DNA of 64,000 nucleotides from Paenisporosarcina sp. FSL H8-0542 (GCF_038632915.1 NZ_CP152050.1:3007001-3071000), one strand, 5' to 3'; shown: positions 7,960 to 16,807, counted from the stretch's first letter. Numbers and translations: made by a program. The notes: generated by a model not told the origin, from the sequence alone.

Positions 7960-9414
7960 TCAATATGTCGTTACTTTGATTGCTTCTTGGAATGAATAAA
8001 TCCATCGTTGCCACCATGTGAATTCATTTTGGAATTCTTCCATGTCGAGCGTGTACATAGCATCTTTATTGTTCCAGAGGCGATCAAAATAGGCCTCCAT
8101 TTCAACTGCGAGCTCGCTGTCATTAGGTGCGATGACACGTAAATTATTTTCAAGATTGTAATTATCCAATGTACGTTCCGTATAGTTTGCGGAGCCATTT
8201 GAAATAATCGTATGTTCATCGGTCTGAATCCAGATCGCTTTCGTGTGATACTGTCCAATTACGGTGTTGTACCAACGAACATTAATCTTCCCTTTAGTAT
8301 CTTCCACCAGTTCCTGTACCACAGGACGATTGGGTAGTCCTGACTTCTCCTGCCCAAATGAATTTTGATTCGGATCCAGAACCATATTGATTTCCACTCC
8401 ACGGTTGGCCGCATCAACGAGCGCATTCACGATATCGCGTTTGGCAATGAAGAACATGCCTAGCCATATTTTGTCGCCTTCTTTCGTATCGGACAAATCT
8501 TTAAGTAATGCATCCAATATCTTTCTCTCTGTAACATATTGAACTTCATATTGCCCTTCACTTTCTTTTACGTCAACTCGAGGAATTTCTGGACCTCCCG
8601 AATAGAGTGATACGGCTTCCTCTGCTTCCAACATATCGTTGAGCACGGGACCAGTTACTTTTAAGGCAATATTGCCGTTGAATCCACTTGCATCATGTGG
8701 ATTCGATGAAGTGACCATCGCTTCCTTGTCTGTTATCACTGCTTTTCGATGATTGGCCTTTACGTTCAAAAGGGTCATATAGGATGCAATCGTCATTTTA
8801 GGTGCATCACTTGCCATTGCATTGTCAATCCACCCTTTGCCCCCAATATCAAACCATTGGAACATCGTGCGGTAAATACCTGAATAAATAGGTGTGGAAT
8901 CGCGTAAAGAATCTAAATCAGTATAGACAACTTCGACTCCCGCATCGCGCATTTTTTTAAACCACTTATTCTCATAAGAGCCATATCCTCGATTGAGGGG
9001 ATCGGTAATAAACACAATCGGCATGTTTGGATTTTCTTTCTTTTTGTTCGCTATTGTCATGGATAATGTATCTGCAATTTTAGGGAAATCTTCGTTCTCA
9101 TCGTAGTAGCCATCGAATAGAAAAAAGTCGACCACAACAAACTCTTCGGCATCTTCAATCATGGTGTATACTTCATCAAAAATTTGATTTTCATGAACTA
9201 TGCCTTTACCTTTTTGATCTTGTGCATAAGTTAAATCCGTAATCATTTCGATATTGTCCGTTTTGTGTAACTCCCCTGCATATGAAATTCCTTTTGGCAG
9301 TGGTTTAAACGTGTGCCACATGATTGCAGCAATATATATCAGAGCAAATACGCCCAACGAACCTATAATAATTCGTTTACGCTTGCTCCATTGTTTGCGC
9401 GGCTTGTTGTCCAT
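7960..9414 (-). CDS. Membrane-anchored phospholipase D-like protein
   Basis: A 484-residue protein with one N-terminal membrane helix (about residues 14-36) and two phospholipase D motifs. The first is HRKAVITD around residues 222-229, the second HTKAIWIQTD with the downstream SNGSANYTERTLDNYN around residues 395-420. Both HxK pairs are intact, so it should be active as a phosphatidyl transferase or phosphodiesterase on the outer face of the membrane. It resembles the YwiE/YwjE cardiolipin-synthase group but is not clearly either. The ATG is preceded by AAGGGGG. It stands as a single gene between two terminators. Confidence 0.8.
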   Translation of the reverse strand: MDNKPRKQWSKRKRIIIGSLGVFALIYIAAIMWHTFKPLPKGISYAGELHKTDNIEMITDLTYAQDQKGKGIVHENQIFDEVYTMIEDAEEFVVVDFFLFDGYYDENEDFPKIADTLSMTIANKKKENPNMPIVFITDPLNRGYGSYENKWFKKMRDAGVEVVYTDLDSLRDSTPIYSGIYRTMFQWFDIGGKGWIDNAMASDAPKMTIASYMTLLNVKANHRKAVITDKEAMVTSSNPHDASGFNGNIALKVTGPVLNDMLEAEEAVSLYSGGPEIPRVDVKESEGQYEVQYVTERKILDALLKDLSDTKEGDKIWLGMFFIAKRDIVNALVDAANRGVEINMVLDPNQNSFGQEKSGLPNRPVVQELVEDTKGKINVRWYNTVIGQYHTKAIWIQTDEHTIISNGSANYTERTLDNYNLENNLRVIAPNDSELAVEMEAYFDRLWNNKDAMYTLDMEEFQNEFTWWQRWIYSFQEAIKVTTY

Positions 9415-9642
9415 ACGCCTTTCCCCCTTGAATCGTGCAAGTGTTTTACTACGTTATTCCCTTCTTGGAATTTTAACAAACCGCACTTGGGATGTATTAG
9501 AATATATATTTTTGCACTTGGTACTCAAATGCATTGAAATTGTTTTGTTTACGCTACGCTCCTGGTTGAGAGATGAGTTCGTTTCATTCCCTAGTAGACT
9601 TAAATATTGAGACGCTTTCCAATAGCAAGTTTGGCTTGTGTA

Positions 9643-9745
9643 AAATTTATCACTCAGATTGAGGTATTTATCGATCAAACTGACGATTTGTCGCTCAAAC
9701 TGGAGATTTATCAATCAAACTTAAAGATTTATCGCTCAAACACGT
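9643..9745 (+). repeat. Degenerate tandem array, 20/21-bp period, TTTATCGCTCAAAC core
   Basis: Five units of roughly GATTTATCGCTCAAACT. The TTTATC/TTTGTC cores start at 9646, 9667, 9687, 9707 and 9728, that is 21, 20, 20 and 21 bp apart. A single related unit (ATTTATCGCTCAAACTCA) lies at about 53647. The units differ from the arrays at 7.7 and 43.4 kb but share the TATC core and the period. Confidence 0.7.
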
Positions 9746-9799
9746 CTCTTAGGCGAGTTAACTTGTTGAGAAAGCAGAACATAACTCTCCATAATGCGC

Positions 9800-9831
9800 A
9801 AAAAAATCACAGTCGCAAGGACTGTGATTTC
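9800..9831 (-). terminator. Intrinsic terminator after the ECF sigma gene
   Basis: Perfect ATCACAGTC/GACTGTGAT stem on the minus strand followed by a T run. It abuts the stop codon at 9833. Confidence 0.85.
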
Positions 9832-9832
9832 G

Positions 9833-10378
9833 TTAGGCAGGTATATATTCGACAGCAGCTGTATCTGCCATCATCATTTCTTTCAAGCGTTGTTTTGCAC
9901 GGAAAAGACGAGATTTAACGGTCCCGATCGACACTTTCATCAAGTCGGCAATTTCAACGAGTGAATATTGATGGACATAAAAATACAATACTGTCGTTTT
10001 ATAAATACCATCCAATTCTCCAATTTTTTGTTGAACCATTTCAGATAAATCATGTTTTTCCATTAAATCTTCTGCCGTCAATGTGTCACATGGGATCAAG
10101 TCCATAATTGGAACGTCCAATTGGTCGGGTTGATTCATGACATGTTTGCTACGGCGAACATTTTTACGGTAACGATCACGGAAAGTATTCATGCAAATGG
10201 TCGTCAACCAGGCCTTTACATGATCCACATCTTTAACATAAGCTTCGTAGCGAACGACTTTAACCCATACTTCCTGCATCAAGTCCTCTGCTTCTGTTTG
10301 ATTGCGTGTTAACTTTAAACATAAATGATATATATAGCGGTTATATTCCTCATACACTTGTTCCAATTGCCCGTTCAT
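9833..10378 (-). CDS. ECF-type RNA polymerase sigma factor
   Basis: A 181-residue sigma-70 family protein with only regions 2 and 4, as in group IV (ECF) factors. Region 2 spans about residues 5-75 (YNRYIYHLCLKLTRN, EAEDLMQEVWVKVVR, AWLTTICMNTFRDRYR). Region 4 spans about residues 115-170 with the helix-turn-helix SLVEIADLMKVSIGTVKSRLFRAK. GGAGGAAAAAAC lies before the ATG. ECF factors are normally co-transcribed with an anti-sigma factor, but here the gene is followed by its own terminator and preceded by a 437-bp gene-free stretch. Its target promoters and signal cannot be read from the window. Confidence 0.9.
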   Translation of the reverse strand: MNGQLEQVYEEYNRYIYHLCLKLTRNQTEAEDLMQEVWVKVVRYEAYVKDVDHVKAWLTTICMNTFRDRYRKNVRRSKHVMNQPDQLDVPIMDLIPCDTLTAEDLMEKHDLSEMVQQKIGELDGIYKTTVLYFYVHQYSLVEIADLMKVSIGTVKSRLFRAKQRLKEMMMADTAAVEYIPA

Positions 10379-10815
10379 TTGTTTTTTCCTCCGTTCATAT
10401 CTTGCTGATGTCTTTATTTTGCCAAAAAGAAACCTTACGCTCTATCGGATTCACTTTCAAAACTCTTACAAACGTGTAAGCCAGAAATGTGGAGCAGGCT
10501 ACGTAGATCACTTCGACATTGGACCAAGCTCTCTTTGACGAGTAATCGCAGTCGCAACTGAATTGAAAACTCGTTTTCAATTGCCTTTGGATGGAAGCTA
10601 CTTCCTAGTGTGCCTGCGGTTACCTCGTCGCAAAATACAGTTCCACAAAATTCCGCAACGCCTTATGGCCCATATCCTGTTGGCCCAAGCGGAGATGCGG
10701 TCTGACCTGCGAAACAAGACATTGAAGAAAAACATATGTGTCATCTTAGCGGTTCAACGTAAGATCACGAGACAACATACTAAACTTAACGTTAGACAAA
10801 AAAAGTGCTGAATGA
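10379..10815. other. Gene-free stretch with a decayed dispersed repeat
   Basis: No supported gene. The central part carries a worn copy of the dispersed element also found near 16.7, 25.9 and 46.2 kb; the rest shows nothing recognisable. No anti-sigma gene or fragment was found here. Confidence 0.5.
10600..10722 (+). repeat. Decayed copy of the dispersed structured element (copy A)
   Basis: The block at about 10653-10690 (CCGCAACGCCTTATGGCCC and TGTTGGCCCAAGC) is nearly identical to the matching part of copy B at 25933-25970. The copy ends in ACAAGACAT, a decayed version of the GGAGCTAGACAT terminus. The 5' boundary is uncertain. Confidence 0.5.
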
Positions 10816-10837
10816 CTATTCGTCATCCAGCACTTCA
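10798..10837 (-). terminator. Intrinsic terminator containing the stop codon of the CorC gene
   Basis: Minus-strand stem AAGTGCTGGATGAC / GTCATTCAGCACTT followed by seven T. The TAG stop at 10816-10818 falls within the hairpin, so the last codons of the gene form its 5' arm. Confidence 0.85.
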
Positions 10838-12069
10838 TCTTTTTCTTTAATTGTAATTGTTAATTGCAAAATTCGGTTCCAGTCCATTTCGTTTACTTCA
10901 AAGTGAAGATTTTCGTATGTGAACTGTTCTCCGTTATCCGGCATATGCCCCAATTGTTGAAGGACGAATCCACCAATCGTATCGTGATCATTTGGAATAT
11001 CAACTTTAAACATTTCATTCACGTCTTCGATTTCCAAGCGACCGTGACAGATGAGACGGTCTTCCGTCATTTCATATACTAAAATATCTTCATCTTCGTC
11101 AGATTCATCTTCGATTTCCTGACCAATCATTTCTTCAATGATATCTTCATGTGTGATGATACCGAGTGTCCCGCCGTATTCATCAAGAACGATTGCCATA
11201 TGCTTTTTCTTCGCCAGCATTTGCTTGAAGACTTTTTCGACGCTTACTGTTTGAACGACGAACAAGGGTTCACGGTCAATTAATTCGTGCAGTTCCATTG
11301 TTGGGTCCATTGACCATTCAATCAATGTTTTCGAATAGAACATGCCAACGATGTGATCCATACTCTCTTCGTATACTGGGTATCGCGTGTAATAATGTTC
11401 CAAAATGACGTCGCGTACTTCCTCGTATGTAGCATTTGTTGGAATCCCGACGATTTCCGTGCGGTGGGTTTCCAATACATCTTGTACATCTTTATGTGGA
11501 AAATCCAAAACGCCTTTTAAACGTTCAGATTCTTCTTCTTCGAAAGTTCCTTCAGTTGATGCGATATCAACCATCGAACGCAGTTCTTCTTTGGTAAGAG
11601 TCGCTTCTTTTACAGCACCTTTAGAGATAACGCGAATGAATACATTGGTAAACTTCGCAATCAAAAACGTCAGGGGGCGTAAAATTTGAACGAGAATTGC
11701 AATAAATGGTGCAACAATATAAGCAATTCGATCTGAGAATGTAACTGCAATCGTTTTAGGTAGCACTTCTCCAAAAATGATGATAATGATCGTCAAGATG
11801 GCAGTTGCAAGCGCAATATCCCAGTCATAATTAATTGCAATTAATGTTAAGATCGTCGGCATTGCTATATTTACGATATTATTCCCGATTAGAATCGTTG
11901 TTATCATGCGGTCCGGTTTCGCGATTAACAAGAGAAGTTTTTGCGACATTCTGTCACCTTGTTCTGCACGAAGCTGGACCTTCATCCTATTTACTGCTGT
12001 GAGTGCCGTTTCACTACCTGAAAAGAAAAACGACAACATTAAACTAATGGCTAAACCTATAAATTCCAT
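10816..12069 (-). CDS. CNNM/CorC (HlyC) family transporter with CBS domains
   Basis: A 417-residue protein with a DUF21/CNNM membrane domain (about residues 1-170, starting with a helix and SGSETALTAVNR, then GEVLPKTIA), a pair of CBS domains (about 205-330, ending LDEYGGTLGIITHEDI) and a C-terminal CorC/HlyC domain. Family members such as MpfA of Staphylococcus aureus and YhdP of Bacillus subtilis are linked to magnesium export, so a role in divalent-cation homeostasis is inferred. An AGGAGG ribosome binding site lies upstream of the ATG. Single gene, divergent from the M20 peptidase. Confidence 0.88.
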   Translation of the reverse strand: MEFIGLAISLMLSFFFSGSETALTAVNRMKVQLRAEQGDRMSQKLLLLIAKPDRMITTILIGNNIVNIAMPTILTLIAINYDWDIALATAILTIIIIIFGEVLPKTIAVTFSDRIAYIVAPFIAILVQILRPLTFLIAKFTNVFIRVISKGAVKEATLTKEELRSMVDIASTEGTFEEEESERLKGVLDFPHKDVQDVLETHRTEIVGIPTNATYEEVRDVILEHYYTRYPVYEESMDHIVGMFYSKTLIEWSMDPTMELHELIDREPLFVVQTVSVEKVFKQMLAKKKHMAIVLDEYGGTLGIITHEDIIEEMIGQEIEDESDEDEDILVYEMTEDRLICHGRLEIEDVNEMFKVDIPNDHDTIGGFVLQQLGHMPDNGEQFTYENLHFEVNEMDWNRILQLTITIKEKDEVLDDE

Positions 12070-12233
12070 TAACCGTGTTTCCTCCTATATGAGTCAAAAG
12101 TTTCGCTCAATTTTTAGTAGCCTTATCATAGCATATTCCGAAATCCCATGTCTCATTTCCAATATATATAACTATCAATAGAATATGATATACTATTTCC
12201 ATTCTCGAAATTTTGTGAAAAGAGGGATTCCCA

Positions 12234-13631
12234 TTGAGTCATTTACAATCATTGAACACATATTTTGAAACGAAGCGTGAAGAGCATTTAGACGAATTAA
12301 AACAGTTTCTGCGCATTCCAAGTATTAGTGCATTATCTGATCACAAAGATGACATGAAAACTGCTGCAGAATGGTTAGCTGAATCAATGAAATCAGTAGG
12401 TCTGGAAAATGTTTCAATCGATGAAACCAAGGGGCATCCTGTTGTATATGCAGATTGGCTGCATGCAGAGGGGAAGCCGACTCTTTTGATTTATGGACAT
12501 TATGACGTACAACCAGTTGACCCTTTAAACTTGTGGGAATCCGAACCTTTCAATCCTCAAGTTCGTGACAATAAACTTTTTGCACGCGGCGCAAGTGATG
12601 ATAAAGGACAAGTATACATGCATGTTAAAGCCGTGGAAGCATTGATGCAAACTGAAGGTACTCTTCCTGTGAATGTGAAATTCTGTATCGAAGGTGAAGA
12701 AGAAATCGGTAGCCCGAATTTACCTGAATATGTCTTGGCAAATACTGAAAAACTTGCGGCCGATATTATTGTCATTTCAGACACAGGTATGCAAGGACCA
12801 GGTAAACCAGCTGTTTGCTACGGCTTGCGCGGCTTAACAGGTGTTCAGATTGAAGTGAAAGGTGCGAAAAGTGACCTTCATTCCGGTCTATACGGGGGCG
12901 GCGTACAAAATGCAATTCACGCACTGGTCGAAGTGCTGGATTCTTTCCGTGATGCAGAAGGAACGATTCTAGTAGAGGGCTTCTATGATAACGTTCGCGC
13001 AATAACAGATGAGGAACGTGCTGCCTATGCAGAACTGGACTTTAATGAAGAAGCTTTAAAAGAAGAACTTGGTGTGGATGCCTTATTTGGTGAAAAAGGA
13101 TTTACACATTTAGAACGTACGTGGGTGCGTCCTACTTTGGAAATCAATGGCGTTTTCGGTGGATTCTCTGGTGAAGGGATTAAGACGGTACTTCCTGCAG
13201 AAGCAGGAGCCAAAATTACATGTCGTTTGGTTCCCGATCAAGATCCTGATGAAATCGTTGAGAAATTAACGGCACATATTGAAAAGCATAAACCAGTTGG
13301 GGTAACAGTTGAAGTTACGGAGTTTGATAAAGGAAAACCATTTATCACACCTTTCGACCATCCGGCGATTCAAGCAGCTGGCCGTTCATACGAAAAAGTA
13401 TATAATGTGCCAACTGCTTATGTCCGTGGTGGAGGCTCAATTCCGATTGTCGCTGCTTTTGATGAAATTCTAGGATTACCAGTCGTTCTTATGGGCTTCG
13501 GACTTGCTTCTGAAAATTTCCATGCACCAAATGAGCATTTCCATTTGGAAAATTTCGATCAAGGTCTACGAGTAATTGGCGATTACTATCATGAAATTGC
13601 ACAATTCACTGCACAAGATTTGAAGAAATAA
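12234..13631 (+). CDS. M20 family dipeptidase
   Basis: A 465-residue zinc peptidase of the M20 carboxypeptidase-G2/DUG1 group, expected to cleave dipeptides in the cytosol. It carries the two-metal motifs LIYGHYDVQP, ARGASDDKGQ, EGEEEIGS (catalytic Glu and bridging ligands), SDLHSGLYGG in the dimerisation domain and a C-terminal ASENFHAPNEHF. The start is TTG at 12234, preceded by AGAGGG at about 7 nt. Full length for the family and single gene, ended by a strong terminator shared with the convergent nitroreductase gene. Confidence 0.92.
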   Translation: MSHLQSLNTYFETKREEHLDELKQFLRIPSISALSDHKDDMKTAAEWLAESMKSVGLENVSIDETKGHPVVYADWLHAEGKPTLLIYGHYDVQPVDPLNLWESEPFNPQVRDNKLFARGASDDKGQVYMHVKAVEALMQTEGTLPVNVKFCIEGEEEIGSPNLPEYVLANTEKLAADIIVISDTGMQGPGKPAVCYGLRGLTGVQIEVKGAKSDLHSGLYGGGVQNAIHALVEVLDSFRDAEGTILVEGFYDNVRAITDEERAAYAELDFNEEALKEELGVDALFGEKGFTHLERTWVRPTLEINGVFGGFSGEGIKTVLPAEAGAKITCRLVPDQDPDEIVEKLTAHIEKHKPVGVTVEVTEFDKGKPFITPFDHPAIQAAGRSYEKVYNVPTAYVRGGGSIPIVAAFDEILGLPVVLMGFGLASENFHAPNEHFHLENFDQGLRVIGDYYHEIAQFTAQDLKK

Positions 13632-13640
13632 GACCATAAG

Positions 13641-13686
13641 AAAATCCCGGTTCTCGCAATCACTGCGAAGAACCGGGATTTTTTTA
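13641..13686 (+). terminator. Terminator between dipeptidase and nitroreductase genes
   Basis: AATCCCGGTTCT-CGC pairs with GCG-AAGAACCGGGATT, followed by seven T on the plus strand. The minus strand also has a T-rich tail, so it probably works in both directions. Confidence 0.85.
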
Positions 13687-13690
13687 GTTT

Positions 13691-14269
13691 TTAGTCGTTT
13701 GAACCGAAAAATGTAACGAATTCCTCAACATCTTTGCGTGGTCTTGCTTTTGGCATTTCATCGAAATATCCAAACTGCAACATGCTGATGATGCGCTCAC
13801 CTTGTTTAACCCCTAGTGCTTCACGGAATTTTGGAGCATCAATGAATGGCGGAGTTTTCCAACATGAACCGATTCCCAAATCCCAAGCAAGCAGTTGAGC
13901 ATTTTGGATATAACAACTTGTAGCTGCATAGTCTTCCAACCGTTCTTTTTGACGGACGTCTTCATTAACAATGACAAATGCATATGCCCCTGGGGTAGTG
14001 AATTTCTTCATTTGTTTCGTTAACTCGTCTTCAGAAAGATCTTTCCATTTTGTTACGCCAAACTCTCGCAACACTGTATGTAGTTCATTCAATTCTTTCC
14101 CACAAGCGACAACCAATCTCCAAGGCTCACGATTTCCGTGATTTGGTGCCCATTTAGCTTCATCCAAAACTGTCATTAATGTTTCGCGTTCCACAGGTTG
14201 TCCGTTGAAATTTTTGACCGAGCGACGTTGAAGTATTGCTTCGCGTACTGATAAAGATTGTTCATTCAT
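13691..14269 (-). CDS. Nitroreductase family protein, YdjA-like
   Basis: A 192-residue FMN-dependent nitroreductase-fold protein. The N-terminal REAILQRRSVKNF contains the conserved RRSV FMN-phosphate contact, followed by EAKWAPNHGNREPWR, which in the family lines the flavin site. The C-terminal half has NAQLLAWDLGIGSCWKT. Members reduce nitro compounds or other two-electron acceptors with NAD(P)H; the true substrate is unknown. GGGGA lies about 9 nt before the ATG. It faces the dipeptidase gene across a shared terminator. Confidence 0.88.
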   Translation of the reverse strand: MNEQSLSVREAILQRRSVKNFNGQPVERETLMTVLDEAKWAPNHGNREPWRLVVACGKELNELHTVLREFGVTKWKDLSEDELTKQMKKFTTPGAYAFVIVNEDVRQKERLEDYAATSCYIQNAQLLAWDLGIGSCWKTPPFIDAPKFREALGVKQGERIISMLQFGYFDEMPKARPRKDVEEFVTFFGSND

Positions 14270-14298
14270 GTGTGTAAGTTCCCCTTTTCACTAAATAG

Positions 14299-14523
14299 TT
14301 AAAACCAAAAGTGTGCGATATCACCTAAAATAATTACGTGGAAAATCTGATCGACCATAATGCTGAGCCATTTGGCTTCCTGGCCTTCTGTTCTCATGAT
14401 TTGTTTAACCCACCATGCAACAAATATACGACTGTCCAAAAATAAATGACTTAAGAACAGTAGAGTGATTGCACCCATTAGCAACAAACCAACTCCTAAG
14501 TGTGCAACAGCAATTACAGACAT
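14299..14523 (-). pseudogene. C-terminal fragment of a DUF3307-like membrane protein
   Basis: Seventy-four residues from the first ATG. One membrane helix is followed by LSHLFLDSRIFVAWWVKQ and MVDQIFHVIILGDIAHFWF, which resemble the C-terminal half of DUF3307 proteins (HxxxD and DQxxH pattern). The frame stays open and protein-like for 20 more codons upstream (to 14583) and then meets a stop. No good ribosome binding site precedes the ATG, so I read it as a truncated gene rather than a complete small one. Confidence 0.45.
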
Positions 14524-14647
14524 TATAAAACGACAGAATGAACCAATAAAGGAACAGATCGTTGCACGGTTGGCTCCACAATTTTAAAAATCATCAACTA
14601 CAGACTATTGTAGCACATGGGATAGACCGAGTTGTCATTCCAGATAA

Positions 14648-14914
14648 AAATGGGATGGAAGTGGGTATCCGAACGGATTGAAAGAAAACGAGATTCATAT
14701 TTACGGAAGAATCACAGCGATCGCTGATGTCTTCGATGCCTTATCAAGTGAACGGGTTTACAAACGAGCATGGCCCATTGCTAAAATATTAAATTATATA
14801 ATGGAACAACGCGGGAAACATTTCGATCCGAAATTGGTTGATTTGTTTTTCCAAAACGTCGATACATTCTTGGATATTCGTGCTAAATATGCCGGAGAAA
14901 GTGAAGGAGACTGA
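14648..14914 (+). pseudogene. HD-GYP phosphodiesterase fragment lacking the HD half
   Basis: The frame opens right after a stop codon with KWDGSGYPNGL, the GYP part of the HD-GYP signature. It continues with YGRITAIADVFDALSSERVYKRAW, a typical C-terminal HD-GYP segment, to a TGA at 14912-14914. The HD and HHE metal-binding part that should come before is missing, so c-di-GMP hydrolysis by this fragment is impossible. An intrinsic terminator follows, showing that this is the true 3' end of a former gene. Confidence 0.7.
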
Positions 14915-14957
14915 CGATGACCAAGACTGTTCCATTTCATGAAGAACGCGAATTTGA

Positions 14958-14988
14958 GACCTGCGACAAGTCGTAGGCTTTTTTGTTT
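14958..14988 (+). terminator. Terminator after the HD-GYP fragment
   Basis: CCTGCGAC/GTCGTAGG arms followed by GCTTTTTTG on the plus strand. Confidence 0.65.
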
Positions 14989-15118
14989 GGGGAAAATATG
15001 AAGGTGCACGGTTTTGGAACAAAATCACAATCTTTATTGGTCCTCCCTATTTTAATTGTTATTTCCCAAACCCTGCTTTTCCTTCATAATAGAAAGAAAG
15101 CATTTTCGGGGTGTTCGC

Positions 15119-15688
15119 ATGATCATTTATTTCTTGGCCAGCTATTTAGTGGGCAATATTCTGACCGCCTGGTGGGTAGGGAAATTGTATAAAACCGATT
15201 TACGCCACTACAGAAGCGGTAATTTAGGAGCGCGCAATGCAGGAGCCGTGATTGGCAATTTCGCATTTCTGCTCACTTTTTTAGGTGATGCATTGAAAGG
15301 TGTACTGGTAATCTTTGCAGGAAACTATTTCGGCTTTGCCGAATGGGCAGTGGCAATGGGTGGTCTGTTGGTCATATGCGGACATATCTTTCCTTTTTGG
15401 TTGAAAGGTAGAGGCGGAAAAGGCATTGCCACTTTCGTCGGAATTGGCCTGACATTCAATCTATTATTTGCATTGACGTTCATTATTGTCTTTTTACTGG
15501 TGTTTACGATCATTCGAAGTGCAACACTGAGCATGATTATAGCTTATTTTGCGTATATTGGATCAGTAATCTATTTAAATGAACTTCAAAACGCATGGCC
15601 AATCGTACTTGCCATACTTCTCATAATGTATCGACATCGCTTTGACATCAAACAATCTTTGGATGAACAAAAATGGAAACGCTCGTAA
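15119..15688 (+). CDS. PlsY-like glycerol-3-phosphate acyltransferase paralogue
   Basis: A 189-residue, five-helix membrane protein of the PlsY (YneS) family, which transfers acyl groups from acyl-phosphate to glycerol-3-phosphate. The three conserved loops are present: RSGNLGARNAG, LGDALKGV and GHIFPFWLKGRGGKGIAT. The sequence between them departs from standard PlsY, so this may be a second paralogue rather than the housekeeping enzyme. The frame is open from 15056, but the ATG at 15119 is the expected N-terminus (MIIYFLASYLVGN) and follows GGGGTG. Confidence 0.8.
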   Translation: MIIYFLASYLVGNILTAWWVGKLYKTDLRHYRSGNLGARNAGAVIGNFAFLLTFLGDALKGVLVIFAGNYFGFAEWAVAMGGLLVICGHIFPFWLKGRGGKGIATFVGIGLTFNLLFALTFIIVFLLVFTIIRSATLSMIIAYFAYIGSVIYLNELQNAWPIVLAILLIMYRHRFDIKQSLDEQKWKRS

Positions 15689-15805
15689 CATTATGAAATG
15701 AATAGCTTTATTTCTGTTTAAACCATACACCATCGCGAGAAAATACTTTTCATGTTATAGTAATAAATAGTCGAAATTTTTAATTAAAGATAGGGTGTTT
15801 ACTAG

Positions 15806-16663
15806 ATGTCAAAAAAACCAATTGCATGGGTTGTGGATAGTACCGCTTATATCAGCGATACACTTGCTGCCCACCCCGATGTACATGTTGTACCATTAGC
15901 CATCCATTTTGGACAGGAACAATATGCGGATGGAATTGATTTAACTTCGGATGAACTTTATGATCGTATTCGGAATGCAGAAGAATTCCCAAAGACTTCA
16001 CAACCAGCTGCAGGTGAATTTGCCAAACTCTATGAACAAATTAGTGAAAACTATGAAGCTATTCTGGCTGTGCATGTATCAGCGAAATTGAGCGGAACGA
16101 TATCTTCATCCAAAACAGGTGCAGAAATTGCAGAAGTCCATATGGAATGCGTTGACTCTCTTGCTCTTTCTACAGGCATTACCAAACTTGTAGAACGCGG
16201 AATCGTTTTGCAAGAACGTGGAATGAAACTGGAAGAAATTGCAGCACAACTTCGTAACGAAGTGAAAAACTTGCGCAATTATATTTTAATAGGAAACTTG
16301 AACCAACTATATAAAGGCGGACGCATGAATGGCGTTCAATTTTTCTTGGGAAGCTTATTGCAAGTAAAACCGATCATCCAAATTACTGCAGAAGGTGAAT
16401 TGAAAGCGTTTGATAAAGTTCGTTCCCAAAAGAAAGCGCTCAACTACTTAGTCGATAAAGCCGTTGCCGCTTATGAACAGGATAACGTACGTTCGATTGA
16501 CCTGATGCATGGCAATGTTGCGGAGCAAGCGGAAGCATTGAAAAACCTGATTCAAGAGAAAGTACCCGGCTTGGAAGTTCGCGTAGGTGCCATCAGTTCG
16601 GTCCTGGCAGTTCATGCTGGTGAAGGCACAATCGCTATATTATGGCACGTACCAGCTGAATAG
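15806..16663 (+). CDS. DegV family fatty-acid-binding protein
   Basis: A 285-residue DegV/FakB-type protein that binds a fatty acid and presents it to the kinase FakA. Typical features are VVDSTAYI at the start, KTSQPAAGEF (Thr-Ser loop contacting the carboxylate), HVSAKLSGT, and GRMNGVQFFLGSLLQVKPI. The ATG follows AGGGTG. An extended -10 (TGTTATAGT) lies about 45 bp upstream. It is a single gene; a dispersed repeat and a bidirectional terminator follow. Confidence 0.88.
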   Translation: MSKKPIAWVVDSTAYISDTLAAHPDVHVVPLAIHFGQEQYADGIDLTSDELYDRIRNAEEFPKTSQPAAGEFAKLYEQISENYEAILAVHVSAKLSGTISSSKTGAEIAEVHMECVDSLALSTGITKLVERGIVLQERGMKLEEIAAQLRNEVKNLRNYILIGNLNQLYKGGRMNGVQFFLGSLLQVKPIIQITAEGELKAFDKVRSQKKALNYLVDKAVAAYEQDNVRSIDLMHGNVAEQAEALKNLIQEKVPGLEVRVGAISSVLAVHAGEGTIAILWHVPAE

Positions 16664-16757
16664 AAAAGCGAAATTTTAGTCTGTCGCCGGTGCTGGAAGC
16701 AAGGGTTCCTTTGCTACGAGTAACCGCAGGAACAGATTGGTGCTTGTAGCTAGACAT
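16663..16757 (+). repeat. Dispersed structured element (copy C, short)
   Basis: Begins GAAAAGCG right at the DegV stop codon and ends GGTGCTTGTAGCTAGACAT, matching the termini of copies B (25.9 kb) and D (46.2 kb). It is about 95 bp, shorter than copy B. Confidence 0.6.
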
Positions 16758-16778
16758 AGCAAAATGTAAAAGAGTAGA

Positions 16779-16807
16779 AAAACCCTTGGAAAATCCAAGG
16801 GTTTTTT
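16779..16807. terminator. Bidirectional terminator between DegV and amidase genes
   Basis: AACCCTTGGA/TCCAAGGGTT stem with A/T runs on both sides. It serves convergent genes and touches the amidase stop codon. Confidence 0.85.

Larger units (their letters stand above)
9415..9832. other. Gene-free stretch between the sigma factor and PLD-like genes
   Basis: No supported gene. It holds the upstream region of the PLD-like gene, a short 20/21-bp period array (9643-9745) and the terminator of the sigma-factor gene (9800-9831). Short open frames here lack ribosome binding sites and run through the repeats. Confidence 0.6.

Noticed and set aside
9643-9745. CRISPR-like regular repeats
   Set aside because: The period is only 20-21 bp with almost no spacer, the units are degenerate, and no cas genes are in the window.
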